Assembly: GCA_046349775.1 (NCBI GenBank)
Contig: JAXMBS010000121.1
Span: 1 to 6,990 of the forward strand
Reading direction: 5' to 3'
Length of the DNA stretch: 6,990 bases
Source of the DNA: JAEUIG01 sp046349775
GTDB taxonomy: Bacteria; Planctomycetota; Planctomycetia; Planctomycetales; Planctomycetaceae
Under the pieces are notes generated by a model. That model was not told the DNA's origin and ran no database searches. It was given only the letters and a program-made list of their open reading frames with translations. Positions 1 through 5,900 of the stretch are shown here, piece by piece (the stretch's first letter is position 1; each line of letters starts with the position of its first letter). The position numbers and the translations under genes are program-made.

Positions 1-861
1 CAGGCACGGCAGATCGAGCTGCGTGACCAGCAGCGTCGTGTCGGAAATCTGGATCGCCGACAGATCCAGCGGCGTGTAGCTCTTGCTGATGTCGATGATC
101 AGGTGCGTGAAGGTCGCTTTGAGCAACGCGATCACGCGCTGGAACTGGTCCGGGCTGATCGGCGGCCGGTCTTCCATATGCACCGGCCGCGGCAGCAGGA
201 AGGCACCGCTGTCGTGCTGCGTCAGCGAGCGCTTCAGCAGCGAGTAATCCAGCCGCGAAATGTTCTCGGCGACGTCCTGGATCGTGTAATCCGGAATAAT
301 GTCCAGCCACACGTCGGCATCACCCAGCGCGATGTCGAGGTCGATGATCGCCACCGTGTTCTTTGGGTTCTGCGCGAGGATGCACGCCAGGTTAATCGCC
401 AGCGAGGTGCAGCCGACGCCGCCGCTCGCGCCGGCGATTGCGGTCACCCGGCTGACGCGGGCTTTGCCGCCCCCTTTGCCCCCCTGACCTGCCGCCCGGA
501 TCCGGTCGAGCGCCGCGATGAAGTCGTCGATCTGCAGCGGATAGCTCAGAAACTCCCGTGCGCCGTTGCGCATCGCCTGCAGAATCAGGCTTCCTTCCTG
601 CGACGCGCTGACGACCAGGGGGCTGCACAGCGGAAAGTCGGCGCTGACCTGGGCGACGAGTGCCAGACCGCGCTGCGGGTCGGCGTCGATGGCGATCAGG
701 GCGATGTCGGGGTTCGTCTGCGTCAGGACGTCGACGAAGAACTCGTACCGCGAGCACTCGGCTTCCAGCCAGACGGAGTCGATCCCCAGCAGCAGATTCT
801 TGGTGAGACTGCGGCTGTTGTCGCGCGGGTCGACGATCGCCATGCGAAGGACGTCGCTCAT
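1..861 (-). CDS. cpaE: CpaE/TadZ-like pilus assembly ATPase, C-terminus beyond the window
   Basis: TadZ/CpaE proteins are MinD/ParA-related and localise the Tad pilus machine at the inner face of the cytoplasmic membrane. The 287 codons seen run from ATG 861 to the left edge with no stop, so the C-terminus is missing. Residues about 7-120 look like an atypical receiver domain (hydrophobic strands at MAIVD, IALIAID and PLVVSAS). A Gly-rich linker at 125-132 leads to a ParA/MinD-like domain: P-loop-like GASGGVGCTS at 144-153, Walker A' IIDLDIALGDAD at 172-183, and Walker B-like LIIDISKSYTPLDL at 254-267. Both lysines of the deviant Walker A consensus are absent (Ser and Cys instead), so ATP hydrolysis is doubtful. 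The start is the first ATG after an in-frame stop near 923. No good Shine-Dalgarno sits at normal spacing; an AAGGA at 884-888 is 22 bases away. The gene follows cpaC by 130 bp on the same strand, as expected in a tad operon. The family call is firm; activity is inferred. Confidence 0.93.
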   Translation of the reverse strand, partial: MSDVLRMAIVDPRDNSRSLTKNLLLGIDSVWLEAECSRYEFFVDVLTQTNPDIALIAIDADPQRGLALVAQVSADFPLCSPLVVSASQEGSLILQAMRNGAREFLSYPLQIDDFIAALDRIRAAGQGGKGGGKARVSRVTAIAGASGGVGCTSLAINLACILAQNPKNTVAIIDLDIALGDADVWLDIIPDYTIQDVAENISRLDYSLLKRSLTQHDSGAFLLPRPVHMEDRPPISPDQFQRVIALLKATFTHLIIDISKSYTPLDLSAIQISDTTLLVTQLDLPCL

Positions 862-880
862 CGCTCTATTGCTCGCTCTT

Positions 881-931
881 TCGTCCTTCAGAACTGTGCT
901 TGTGTCGTACTCAGTCGTCCGTCAGAACTGT
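881..931. repeat. Pair of 17-bp direct repeats upstream of cpaE
   Basis: TCGTCCTTCAGAACTGT (881-897) and TCGTCCGTCAGAACTGT (915-931) differ at one base and are separated by 17 bp, giving a period of 34. Both lie in the cpaC-cpaE gap. On the minus strand the cpaE-proximal copy reads ACAGTTCTGAAGGACGA and contains the AAGGA nearest cpaE. The repeat is seen directly. A regulatory role or a simple duplication is speculation. Confidence 0.8.
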
Positions 932-991
932 CCCTGCGGCGCCTGCGGGAGACGTTGGCCCCGTCATCCCGCTCCGCCGAGTGCACCGCTA

Positions 992-2698
992 TCATTTTGA
1001 CTTGAATCCCTGCGGCGCGATCAGCCCCGGCGGTGCGGAACTGGAGCGGCCGGATGCGGATTTCTTGGCTTCCTTTTTCGGGGGCAACAATCCGGGCGTC
1101 CGCGTGCCGGACATCTGCTGTACGGCCGGCGGAGTCGGCTCCGGTGCCGTCAGCGGAGGGTCAGGCGTCGGGCTCGGCAGCATCGTCGGCGCCGTGCTCG
1201 GCGGCGCGGCCATCATGCCTTGCGGCGCGGCCATCATGCCCGGCTCCGGGCAGATCATCCCGGGGCCGCCTGCCCCATCGACGGCGTCCACTTCCAGCAA
1301 CCCATCGATGTACAACTCATGCGGTTCCGGTCCCGTGGAATTCAGGCCCGGACCGCCCGGCGGCACCTGGCTCGCATCCATTGGCGACACCAGGAACGGT
1401 GTGACCAGAATCAGCAGTTCGGTTTCGGCGTCCGTCGCCTGCACGCGACGAAACGCTGCGCCGACAATCGGCATATCGCCCAGAACGGGGATCGACGACG
1501 AGTTCCGGTCCTTGCGGCTTGAAATCAGTCCGCCGATCATCAGCGTGTCGCCGAATCGCATTTCCACCTGCGTGTTCACGCGCCGGGTCGTCAGACCGGG
1601 CACGACAATGCCGTTCACCGTCACCGCGTTGCTGAAGTCGCGATCGCTGACCTCCGGGGCGATATCCAGCCGCAGTCGGCCGTTCCCGAGCACGATCGGC
1701 ACCGCTTCCATCCGCACGCCGAACTCGCGCCAGCTGATCGTCGCCGTGCCCAAGCCCTGCGGGACCAGGATCGGGAACTCACCGCCGGACAGCAGCGAGG
1801 CCGGGCGGCCGCTGGTCGTCACCAGCTTCGGCTGGGCCAGAGTTTTCAACAGCGACTTCGACTGCAGAGCATCCAGGAACCCCTGGAAGATCTGATTGTT
1901 GCCCAGGATCGCAAACTGCATCGTCGGGTTGGCCAGCGCCGTCGCCCGCGTGATGACGTTCGGCGGCCCGCCGAACGGCAGCGTCACTGACTGCAGCGGC
2001 ACGATCGAACCCGGGTTGCTGGAGATGTAATGATGGTTCCCCAGGTCCAGGAAGTTGAAGCCCAGCTGCCGGATTCGCGACCGCTGCACTTCCATCACCC
2101 GGACGTTCAGTTGCACCAGGTTCTCGCCGGCCACCGCCATCTGGTTGTGAATCTTCGGAGCAAACTGTTCGGCGATGGCGACGACCTGCGGTATCTGGTC
2201 CGGTTCCGTCACCCAGCCCTTCAGCACAATGCTGTCTTTGAGCTTGATCGCATCGATCGCCGATCCGGGAAATAGCTGCCGCAGGTACGCCTGCAGTTCG
2301 CGAATGTCACCCTGGACGAACACTTCCAGCGTGTATTGCGCCTGGAATTCGTCGGTGATCGTGAGATTTGTGACGCCCGGCTTCAGCGCCCGCAGCCGCA
2401 GCCGCTTCATGTCCAGTGCCGTAACGTTGACGACGGCCTGGTCGAACCCGTCAACGACTTTGATTCGTGACTGCAATTCGACGACGCGCGTCTGCAGCTC
2501 CACCAGCGTCAGCGAGCTGCGCGACGTGAGCACCTGGAACACCTGTTCGCCGGGACGCAATGCGTCCGCGGCCGCGGTGTCCGGGTCGTCGGGGGGCGAC
2601 GGCGGTTGAGCACAGGCGGATCGCCCGAATCCGCTGCAAGCCAGGGCGGCGACCACCGCCACACCGAACAGACGTCGGAAAGAGTTCAACTTTCGCAT
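992..2698 (-). CDS. cpaC: Flp/Tad pilus outer-membrane secretin CpaC/RcpA
   Basis: This 568-residue protein would form the gated outer-membrane channel for the Flp pilus. It opens with a Sec signal peptide: MRKLNSFRRL, a hydrophobic core at 11-22, and likely cleavage after SACA at residue 30. A pilus N-terminal domain spans about 52-128. A BON-like segment follows at about 130-190, centred on IVLKGWVTEPDQ. The secretin core runs from about 196 to 437: QLNVRVMEVQRSRIRQLGFNF, then LAQPKLVTTSGRPASLLSGG, RLDIAPEVSDRD, the secretin signature NTQVEMRFGDTLMIGGL at 375-391, and IPVLGDMPIVGAAF. A tail of about 130 residues rich in Pro, Met and Ala ends in KKEAKKSASG and PQGFKSK. The start is supported by AAAGG at 2706-2710, seven bases upstream. 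The gene lies 128 bp after cpaB and 130 bp before cpaE, fitting one operon. Only the tail is unusual for the family. Confidence 0.96.
   Translation of the reverse strand: MRKLNSFRRLFGVAVVAALACSGFGRSACAQPPSPPDDPDTAAADALRPGEQVFQVLTSRSSLTLVELQTRVVELQSRIKVVDGFDQAVVNVTALDMKRLRLRALKPGVTNLTITDEFQAQYTLEVFVQGDIRELQAYLRQLFPGSAIDAIKLKDSIVLKGWVTEPDQIPQVVAIAEQFAPKIHNQMAVAGENLVQLNVRVMEVQRSRIRQLGFNFLDLGNHHYISSNPGSIVPLQSVTLPFGGPPNVITRATALANPTMQFAILGNNQIFQGFLDALQSKSLLKTLAQPKLVTTSGRPASLLSGGEFPILVPQGLGTATISWREFGVRMEAVPIVLGNGRLRLDIAPEVSDRDFSNAVTVNGIVVPGLTTRRVNTQVEMRFGDTLMIGGLISSRKDRNSSSIPVLGDMPIVGAAFRRVQATDAETELLILVTPFLVSPMDASQVPPGGPGLNSTGPEPHELYIDGLLEVDAVDGAGGPGMICPEPGMMAAPQGMMAAPPSTAPTMLPSPTPDPPLTAPEPTPPAVQQMSGTRTPGLLPPKKEAKKSASGRSSSAPPGLIAPQGFKSK
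1201..1240. repeat. 19-bp tandem repeat inside the cpaC tail
   Basis: GCGGCGCGGCCATCATGCC occurs perfectly at 1201-1219 and 1222-1240, a 21-base period that keeps the reading frame. On the minus strand it encodes GMMAAPQ-GMMAAPP, residues 487-500 of the secretin, within its proline-rich tail. The near-perfect DNA identity points to a recent in-frame duplication. Confidence 0.85.
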
Positions 2699-2705
2699 CC
2701 CTGCA

Positions 2706-2710
2706 CCTTT
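2706..2710 (-). promoter_or_regulatory. Ribosome binding site of cpaC
   Basis: On the minus strand AAAGG (followed by TG) lies seven bases upstream of ATG 2698. It fixes the cpaC start just before a clean signal peptide. Confidence 0.65.
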
Positions 2711-2738
2711 GGCGCGCGATACACCGCGTAGTGGGAGG

Positions 2739-2755
2739 GGTCGCCACCGGCGACC
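2739..2755. repeat. Hairpin in the cpaB-cpaC gap
   Basis: GGTCGCC (2739-2745) and GGCGACC (2749-2755) form a perfect 7-bp stem with a 3-base loop, 40 bases upstream of the cpaC start. No U-tract follows on the minus strand, so it is not an obvious terminator. It could be an mRNA processing or stability element; no function can be assigned from sequence. Confidence 0.45.
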
Positions 2756-2826
2756 GCCCCCGCACGCGGGATCGAGTTCTCGCGAGTTTCCATGCCCGCC
2801 CGTCCGTGTCCGTCGGCCGCCTCAGG

Positions 2827-3897
2827 CTACAGCGATGTTTCTTTCGCCGCACCCGCCTTGGCCGGAGTCGCGTCCTCGGTGAACTGCTCGTGCAACCACC
2901 GGAACGCGTCCGTCAACGTCTCCTGACCACCCGCGCCCGCCTCGGATGCCCCTGCTTTCGCCGGTTCGGACAGCTCAAACTGCTGCTCGACCGGTGTGTC
3001 TCCCTGATAGATCTGGACGCTCCACATCGGCTTCGTCGGGGCGGCGACCGCCACCGGCTGTTCGCCTTCGTCGAGCAGGTTCTTCAAATCCTCTTTCGGT
3101 TCCGCCACTGCCGTCTTCGGTTGATCGAACAGGGCCGGCCCCGATTTATCCATCGTTTGGACATCATCCTCGTCCGTCGCGACGCCCGACAGTTCCGCCA
3201 GCAAGCCGTCGTCAACGTTGCTCCCCTGCACGTCTTCGTTGTCGTCGGGGTGCCGCCACGACAGTCCCAGTTGTCCCTTGCTCTGTGCCAGGAGGATGAT
3301 GTTCACCTGCTTCGGATCGAGCAGCAGCGAGACGACCTTCGTCTTCACTTCCTGTTGCTTGCCCACTCCGTCGCTGGCTGTCTTATTGTCCGTGCCGAAC
3401 ACTTCGACGTACTTCAGAAGTGTGGCCGTATGTGTTTCCGGTTGACCTCGATCGCCGCGCTTCTGGTACGTCACCAGGACGTCCACCCGGTCGCCCGGTC
3501 GCAGCATGCCGCTGATTGTCTGCGTGTCGTTCACCGAGATCCCGATCACCCGCATGCCTTCGGGGATCTGCCGCGACCTCGTGAATTCTCCCTTCTTGCC
3601 GAGCTTCGTCTGCCGGATGATGTCGCCGGCGATCACCGGGTACATCAACGACCGCTGTTCATATTGTTCAAATGCGGTCACCGGATCTTCCGGCAACCCC
3701 TCGACCGACATCTCCTGGAAACCGACGACTTCGTCGGTCAGCTCGACTCCGGGCTGAATCTCCGCCCGTGCGACGAGCACCTTGACTCTTTGTGAGGCCG
3801 CGCCCTGTCCTCCTTGCATCGCCTGCTGGATTCCCAGCATCGCGACCAGGCCGCAACCCGCTGCCACCGCCAGCAACACCAACGTTTTGGGTTTCAT
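2827..3897 (-). CDS. cpaB: Flp pilus assembly protein CpaB/RcpC
   Basis: CpaB/RcpC is a periplasmic protein, anchored by its N-terminus, that works with the secretin in Tad pilus assembly. This 356-residue copy begins MKPKTLVLLAVAAGCGLVAM, an uncleaved anchor or signal. An SAF domain follows at about 38-98 (VKVLVARAEIQPGVELTDE through AGDIIRQTKL). The RcpC/CpaB domain at about 111-216 has IPEGMRVIGISVNDTQTISG, MLRPGDRVDVLVTYQKRG, VVSLLLDPKQVNIILLAQSK and GQLGLSWRHP. The remaining 140 residues are acidic and probably disordered (DDNEDVQ, TDEDD, EPKEDLKNLLDEGEQ), with a short ordered-looking piece MWSVQIYQGD at 291-300. AGGTG at 3903-3907 sits five bases before the ATG, supporting this start. 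The gene is probably the first of a cpaB-cpaC-cpaE unit, since a terminator lies upstream at 4161-4195. The family call is secure; the tail is longer than in the classical proteins I know. Confidence 0.95.
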   Translation of the reverse strand: MKPKTLVLLAVAAGCGLVAMLGIQQAMQGGQGAASQRVKVLVARAEIQPGVELTDEVVGFQEMSVEGLPEDPVTAFEQYEQRSLMYPVIAGDIIRQTKLGKKGEFTRSRQIPEGMRVIGISVNDTQTISGMLRPGDRVDVLVTYQKRGDRGQPETHTATLLKYVEVFGTDNKTASDGVGKQQEVKTKVVSLLLDPKQVNIILLAQSKGQLGLSWRHPDDNEDVQGSNVDDGLLAELSGVATDEDDVQTMDKSGPALFDQPKTAVAEPKEDLKNLLDEGEQPVAVAAPTKPMWSVQIYQGDTPVEQQFELSEPAKAGASEAGAGGQETLTDAFRWLHEQFTEDATPAKAGAAKETSL

Positions 3898-3902
3898 GTC
3901 GT

Positions 3903-3907
3903 CACCT
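3903..3907 (-). promoter_or_regulatory. Ribosome binding site of cpaB
   Basis: AGGTG on the minus strand lies five bases upstream of ATG 3897 and supports that start. Confidence 0.65.
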
Positions 3908-3934
3908 GAGAGGGACTACGGGCGCCCCGACTCC

Positions 3935-3971
3935 GGTGCCGAACGACACGCTCCGTGTCAACATCGGCACC
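3935..3971. repeat. Two-tier hairpin in the cpaB leader
   Basis: An outer 8-bp stem, GGTGCCGA (3935-3942) with TCGGCACC (3964-3971), encloses an inner 6-bp stem, GACACG (3945-3950) with CGTGTC (3954-3959), with a CTC loop and a small asymmetric internal loop. All 14 pairs are Watson-Crick. It lies 37 bases upstream of the cpaB ATG in the presumed leader RNA. No U-tract follows on either strand, so it is not a standard terminator. It may be a regulatory or stabilising leader structure, or a palindromic protein-binding site. Confidence 0.65.
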
Positions 3972-4160
3972 CCTGCGCCGGGGGCTTCAATTTATGCCGG
4001 TTGTACCGACTGAATTGATCGTTTCGATTGCAACGTCAGCCCGCGCCGTCCCGCAAAGTTCACCAACTTAACGCGACTGCGCCGCTTGCCGGGCCATGTA
4101 GACCGCTGGGCCCGTCGAACTCTAGGTCAACCGTCACGCATGATCGCGATTTTCCACGTT

Positions 4161-4195
4161 TACAAAACGAAACCCGGCCGTTCACGGGCCGGGTT
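4161..4195 (-). terminator. Rho-independent terminator after cpaA
   Basis: AACCCGGCC (4171-4179) and GGCCGGGTT (4187-4195) form a perfect 9-bp GC-rich stem with a 7-base loop. On the minus strand it is followed by TCGTTTTGTA, a U-rich tail. It lies about 100 bases downstream of the cpaA stop and ends transcription coming from cpaA, implying that cpaB has its own promoter. Confidence 0.8.
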
Positions 4196-4292
4196 AACGA
4201 TTATGTCGGACGAAGGGATCGAGGGCCGAGGCCTGAGAATCAAGGGCAGGCAGTTTCACTTAGCCCTTGGCCCTAACCCCTTGAACCTTCTC

Positions 4293-4842
4293 TTACATCA
4301 TCCCCGCATAGAAGAAGTAGGCGATCGAACCGACGCAGATCGGAATCCCGTAGGGCAGCAGCAGCATCTGCGGCTTCCGCTCGGCCGCAATCCGCGACAG
4401 TTCGCCGGGGCTTTTGACCGTCATGAATTCCAGCACGATCTGCGAGAAGTTGCCGCAGTGCTTCTTCCAGCTCTTCCGCCAGGCCACCATCACGACAGCC
4501 ATCACGGCGCCGACGATCACGGAGACCACGAACGCATTCCAGGTGGCGGACGCTCCGAGCCAGGCGCCGATCCCCGCCATGAGCTTCACGTCGCCGGCTC
4601 CCATACCCCCCACCGCATACAGCGGCAGCAAGGTGGCGAGGCCGACGCACATGCCGGTCAGGCCGTCACCCAGGCCGGCCCAGCCGCCTACGCAGGCGCT
4701 TGTAGACGAGACCGCTGAGAATCATCAGGGAAAGTCAGCCAGTTCGTACCCGCAGTTGCCGGCCGTCAATCTGCACAGCCCAGATCGAGATACAGACGAC
4801 CTTGACGTGCCAGTTGGTCAGCAGCAATGCCTGCCAGTCCAT
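4293..4842 (-). pseudogene. cpaA: Prepilin peptidase CpaA/TadV, interrupted by three 1-base indels
   Basis: This is a type IV prepilin peptidase (A24 aspartic protease) that would cut the Flp prepilin at the inner membrane. The gene starts at ATG 4842 (MDWQALLLTNWHVK; AAGG at 4853-4856, ten bases upstream) and ends at TAA 4293-4295. No single frame covers it. Frame one gives the start through IDGRQLRV and hits a TGA at 4737-4735. A base is missing near 4745-4747 (a CCG Pro codon is expected), after which NWLTFP is read. An extra base at 4726 leads to MILSGLVY, and an extra A at 4700-4701 leads to SACVGGWAGLG and onward to the stop. The rebuilt protein is about 182 residues with both catalytic aspartates, D26 in IDGRQL and the Asp of GGMGAGDVKLM, plus several membrane helices, ending YGIPICVGSIAYFFYAGMM. 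A product begun at the in-frame ATG 4652 would lack the first Asp and helix. Sequence error or a recent pseudogene are both possible. Confidence 0.88.
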
Positions 4843-4890
4843 GATTGCTCAACCTTATTGCAGAGGGTTGCGATACGGTTTTTCCAGGCC

Positions 4891-4911
4891 GGGCGCGCTT
4901 CAATAGCGCCC
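4891..4911. repeat. Inverted repeat in the cpaA leader, inner copy
   Basis: GGGCGC (4891-4896) pairs with GCGCCC (4906-4911) across a 9-base loop, about 50 bases upstream of the cpaA start. No U-tract adjoins it on either strand. Confidence 0.45.
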
Positions 4912-4942
4912 ACTTTCGGCGTCAGGCGCCCGGGGCGGACCC

Positions 4943-4963
4943 TCGCGATCAGAGGTATCGCGA
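4943..4963. repeat. Inverted repeat in the cpaA leader, outer copy
   Basis: TCGCGAT (4943-4949) and ATCGCGA (4957-4963) are perfect 7-base arms around a 7-base spacer. The symmetric 21-bp layout resembles a dimeric regulator operator as much as an RNA hairpin. No T-run follows. Confidence 0.5.
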
Positions 4964-5159
4964 CGGCCTGCGGGGCCTAGAACACCCACCGCGGACCGCC
5001 GGTGTCGTGAACATCGCGGGGCACACGACAGTCACTGCAACCAGTTGCCACAGGGCGGCAGCTTCGAATTCAATCCAGAACGAGTATGTCGTCGCTTTCA
5101 GATTTTCGTCACCGCAGAATTTCACTCTCCGCCGCGGGCGCGGCATCGCCCCCCAAGGG

Positions 5160-5196
5160 AAAACCGCCCGGTCGGACTGGCAGCCCGGCCGGACGG
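5160..5196 (-). terminator. Rho-independent terminator after flp
   Basis: On the minus strand CCGTCCGG (5196-5189) pairs with CCGGGCGG (5171-5164) through 8 bp including one G-U, enclosing a 17-base loop that can itself fold. TTTT (5163-5160) follows at once. It lies 48 bases past the flp stop and would make flp a single-gene transcript or attenuate read-through into cpaA, as is common for an abundant pilin. Confidence 0.65.
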
Positions 5197-5243
5197 CAGA
5201 TCCCCAAGGAGCTGACTGAACCGCGGCAATTACGGGGCCGGGG

Positions 5244-5410
5244 TCAGGCGTTCTTCACGTCCGTGAACCGATCGTTCGCCGTCGTGCCGACAGCCTTAAT
5301 GGCGGTCGAACAGGCGATGATGATCAGCAGCAGCATCACGGCGTACTCGACGGCCGTCAGGCCATCTTCGAGACCAGGAAGGTCTTCCGCTGTCGAACCA
5401 AGTTCTTCAT
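5244..5410 (-). pseudogene. flp: Flp/Fap pilin, interrupted by one missing base
   Basis: This is the major pilin subunit of the Tad pilus. From ATG 5410 the frame reads MKNLVRQRKTFLVS and then, out of frame, KMA and a TGA at 5359-5357. Starting at 5369 in the next frame the sequence reads EDGLTAVEYAVMLLLIIIAC and continues to VKNA and the TGA at 5246-5244. One G lost near 5369-5370 (TCGGAA read as TCGAA) explains it; restored, the protein has 55 residues, the usual size for a Flp pilin. It has the short basic leader, the cleavage site G/LTAVEY with Glu at +5 and Tyr at +6, and the hydrophobic helix. Shine-Dalgarno AGAGAGGAC (5425-5417) with an eight-base gap gives very strong support for the start. 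The neighbouring cpaA would process it. No slippery heptamer is visible at the break, so programmed frameshifting is unlikely. Confidence 0.88.
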
Positions 5411-5473
5411 TTTTTTGTCCTCTCTACGAACCTTCCGCGCCCGGTGGACCCGGTCGCGACACCGAACAGCTCC

Positions 5474-5494
5474 TGAACCGGAACTCCCGGTTCA
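5474..5494. repeat. Hairpin in the flp leader
   Basis: TGAACCG (5474-5480) and CGGTTCA (5488-5494) form a perfect 7-bp stem with a 7-base loop, 64 bases upstream of the flp start. It could stabilise the abundant pilin mRNA. No U-tract is present. Confidence 0.45.
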
Positions 5495-5894
5495 CCAGCC
5501 GCCGATTCCCGAAACACAACCTCTTACGAGGCTAGACCCAAGTTTGTGTCGTGTCTGCTGCGTGCGGCGGCGACTGACGACACGGAAACCTAGGTCGCCT
5601 CACCGACAGTCAAATTCGCTCCGCCAATTTTTTGGATTTTGCCTCAAGTGGCACTCTTTTCCGTCCGGCAGGCGATTTTCGCCCCGAGCGCGCAGGAAAA
5701 TCGTTGACACCAGCCACACCGGCGTTGCCCGGCTGCTTCGGCCTGCATTCGCCGTCGGCGATGTCCTGCGGTGTCAAACCGTGCAATCCCCGCACGCGCG
5801 GCTCGATCAACTGTCGGTCCTCCGCAGCGATCAGCCCCTCGCCCGGAGCATCGTCGTCCCGTGCCTGTGCTGGAACGCCCATCCAGCGCGCGGC

Positions 5895-5900
5895 TATAAC
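5895..5900 (+). promoter_or_regulatory. Possible -10 box for the isomerase-like gene
   Basis: TATAAC is one base from the sigma-70 -10 consensus, in an otherwise very GC-rich stretch. The best -35 at normal spacing (TGGAAC near 5871) is poor. If real, transcription would start near 5907, which favours the ATG at 5959 over the one at 5905. Confidence 0.25.

Larger units (their letters stand above)
3898..4292. other. Intergenic region cpaA-cpaB
   Basis: This 395-bp stretch has no gene I can support; the open frames through it have no family features. Read on the minus strand it holds, in order, a loose 7-bp stem just after the cpaA stop (CAAGGGC 4241-4247 with GCCCTTG 4263-4269), the terminator at 4161-4195, and then about 190 bp in which the cpaB promoter should lie. 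A hairpin of 37 bases and the cpaB ribosome binding site complete it. I could not find a convincing -35/-10 pair; a TTGACA on the minus strand around 3956-3961 overlaps the hairpin and has no matching -10. Confidence 0.6.
4843..5243. other. Intergenic region flp-cpaA
   Basis: This 401-bp gap begins (minus-strand sense) with the flp terminator at 5160-5196 and ends with the cpaA ribosome binding site. A 65-codon minus-strand frame at 4949-5146 contains a hydrophobic patch (LWQLVAVTVVCPAMF) but has an Arg-rich start, no ribosome binding site and no family I recognise, so I do not call it. Two inverted repeats (4891-4911 and 4943-4963) lie in the presumed cpaA leader. Because both flanking genes carry indels, a further small frameshifted gene here cannot be excluded. 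Confidence 0.5.

Noticed and set aside
911..967. An 18-residue minus-strand frame (MTGPTSPAGAAGTVLTDD) with GGAGCGGG before its ATG, between cpaC and cpaE
   Set aside because: It is too short to support from composition alone and overlaps the direct repeats; no family resemblance.
900..1895. Long plus-strand frames opposite cpaC and cpaB, including 2560-3795
   Set aside because: These are antisense openness from high GC third positions. The minus-strand products are clear secretin and CpaB proteins with signals and ribosome binding sites.
3954..3961. TTGACA-like -35 box (minus strand) upstream of cpaB
   Set aside because: It is part of the hairpin arm and no TATAAT-like element lies 16-18 bases downstream.
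4949..5146. 65-codon minus-strand frame with a hydrophobic stretch between flp and cpaA
   Set aside because: Arg-rich start, no ribosome binding site, no recognised pilin or TadE motif; retained only as a note in the intergenic entry.
5359..5371. Programmed -1 frameshifting to make the pilin
   Set aside because: No slippery heptamer or downstream pseudoknot is evident, and a single missing G fully explains the break.
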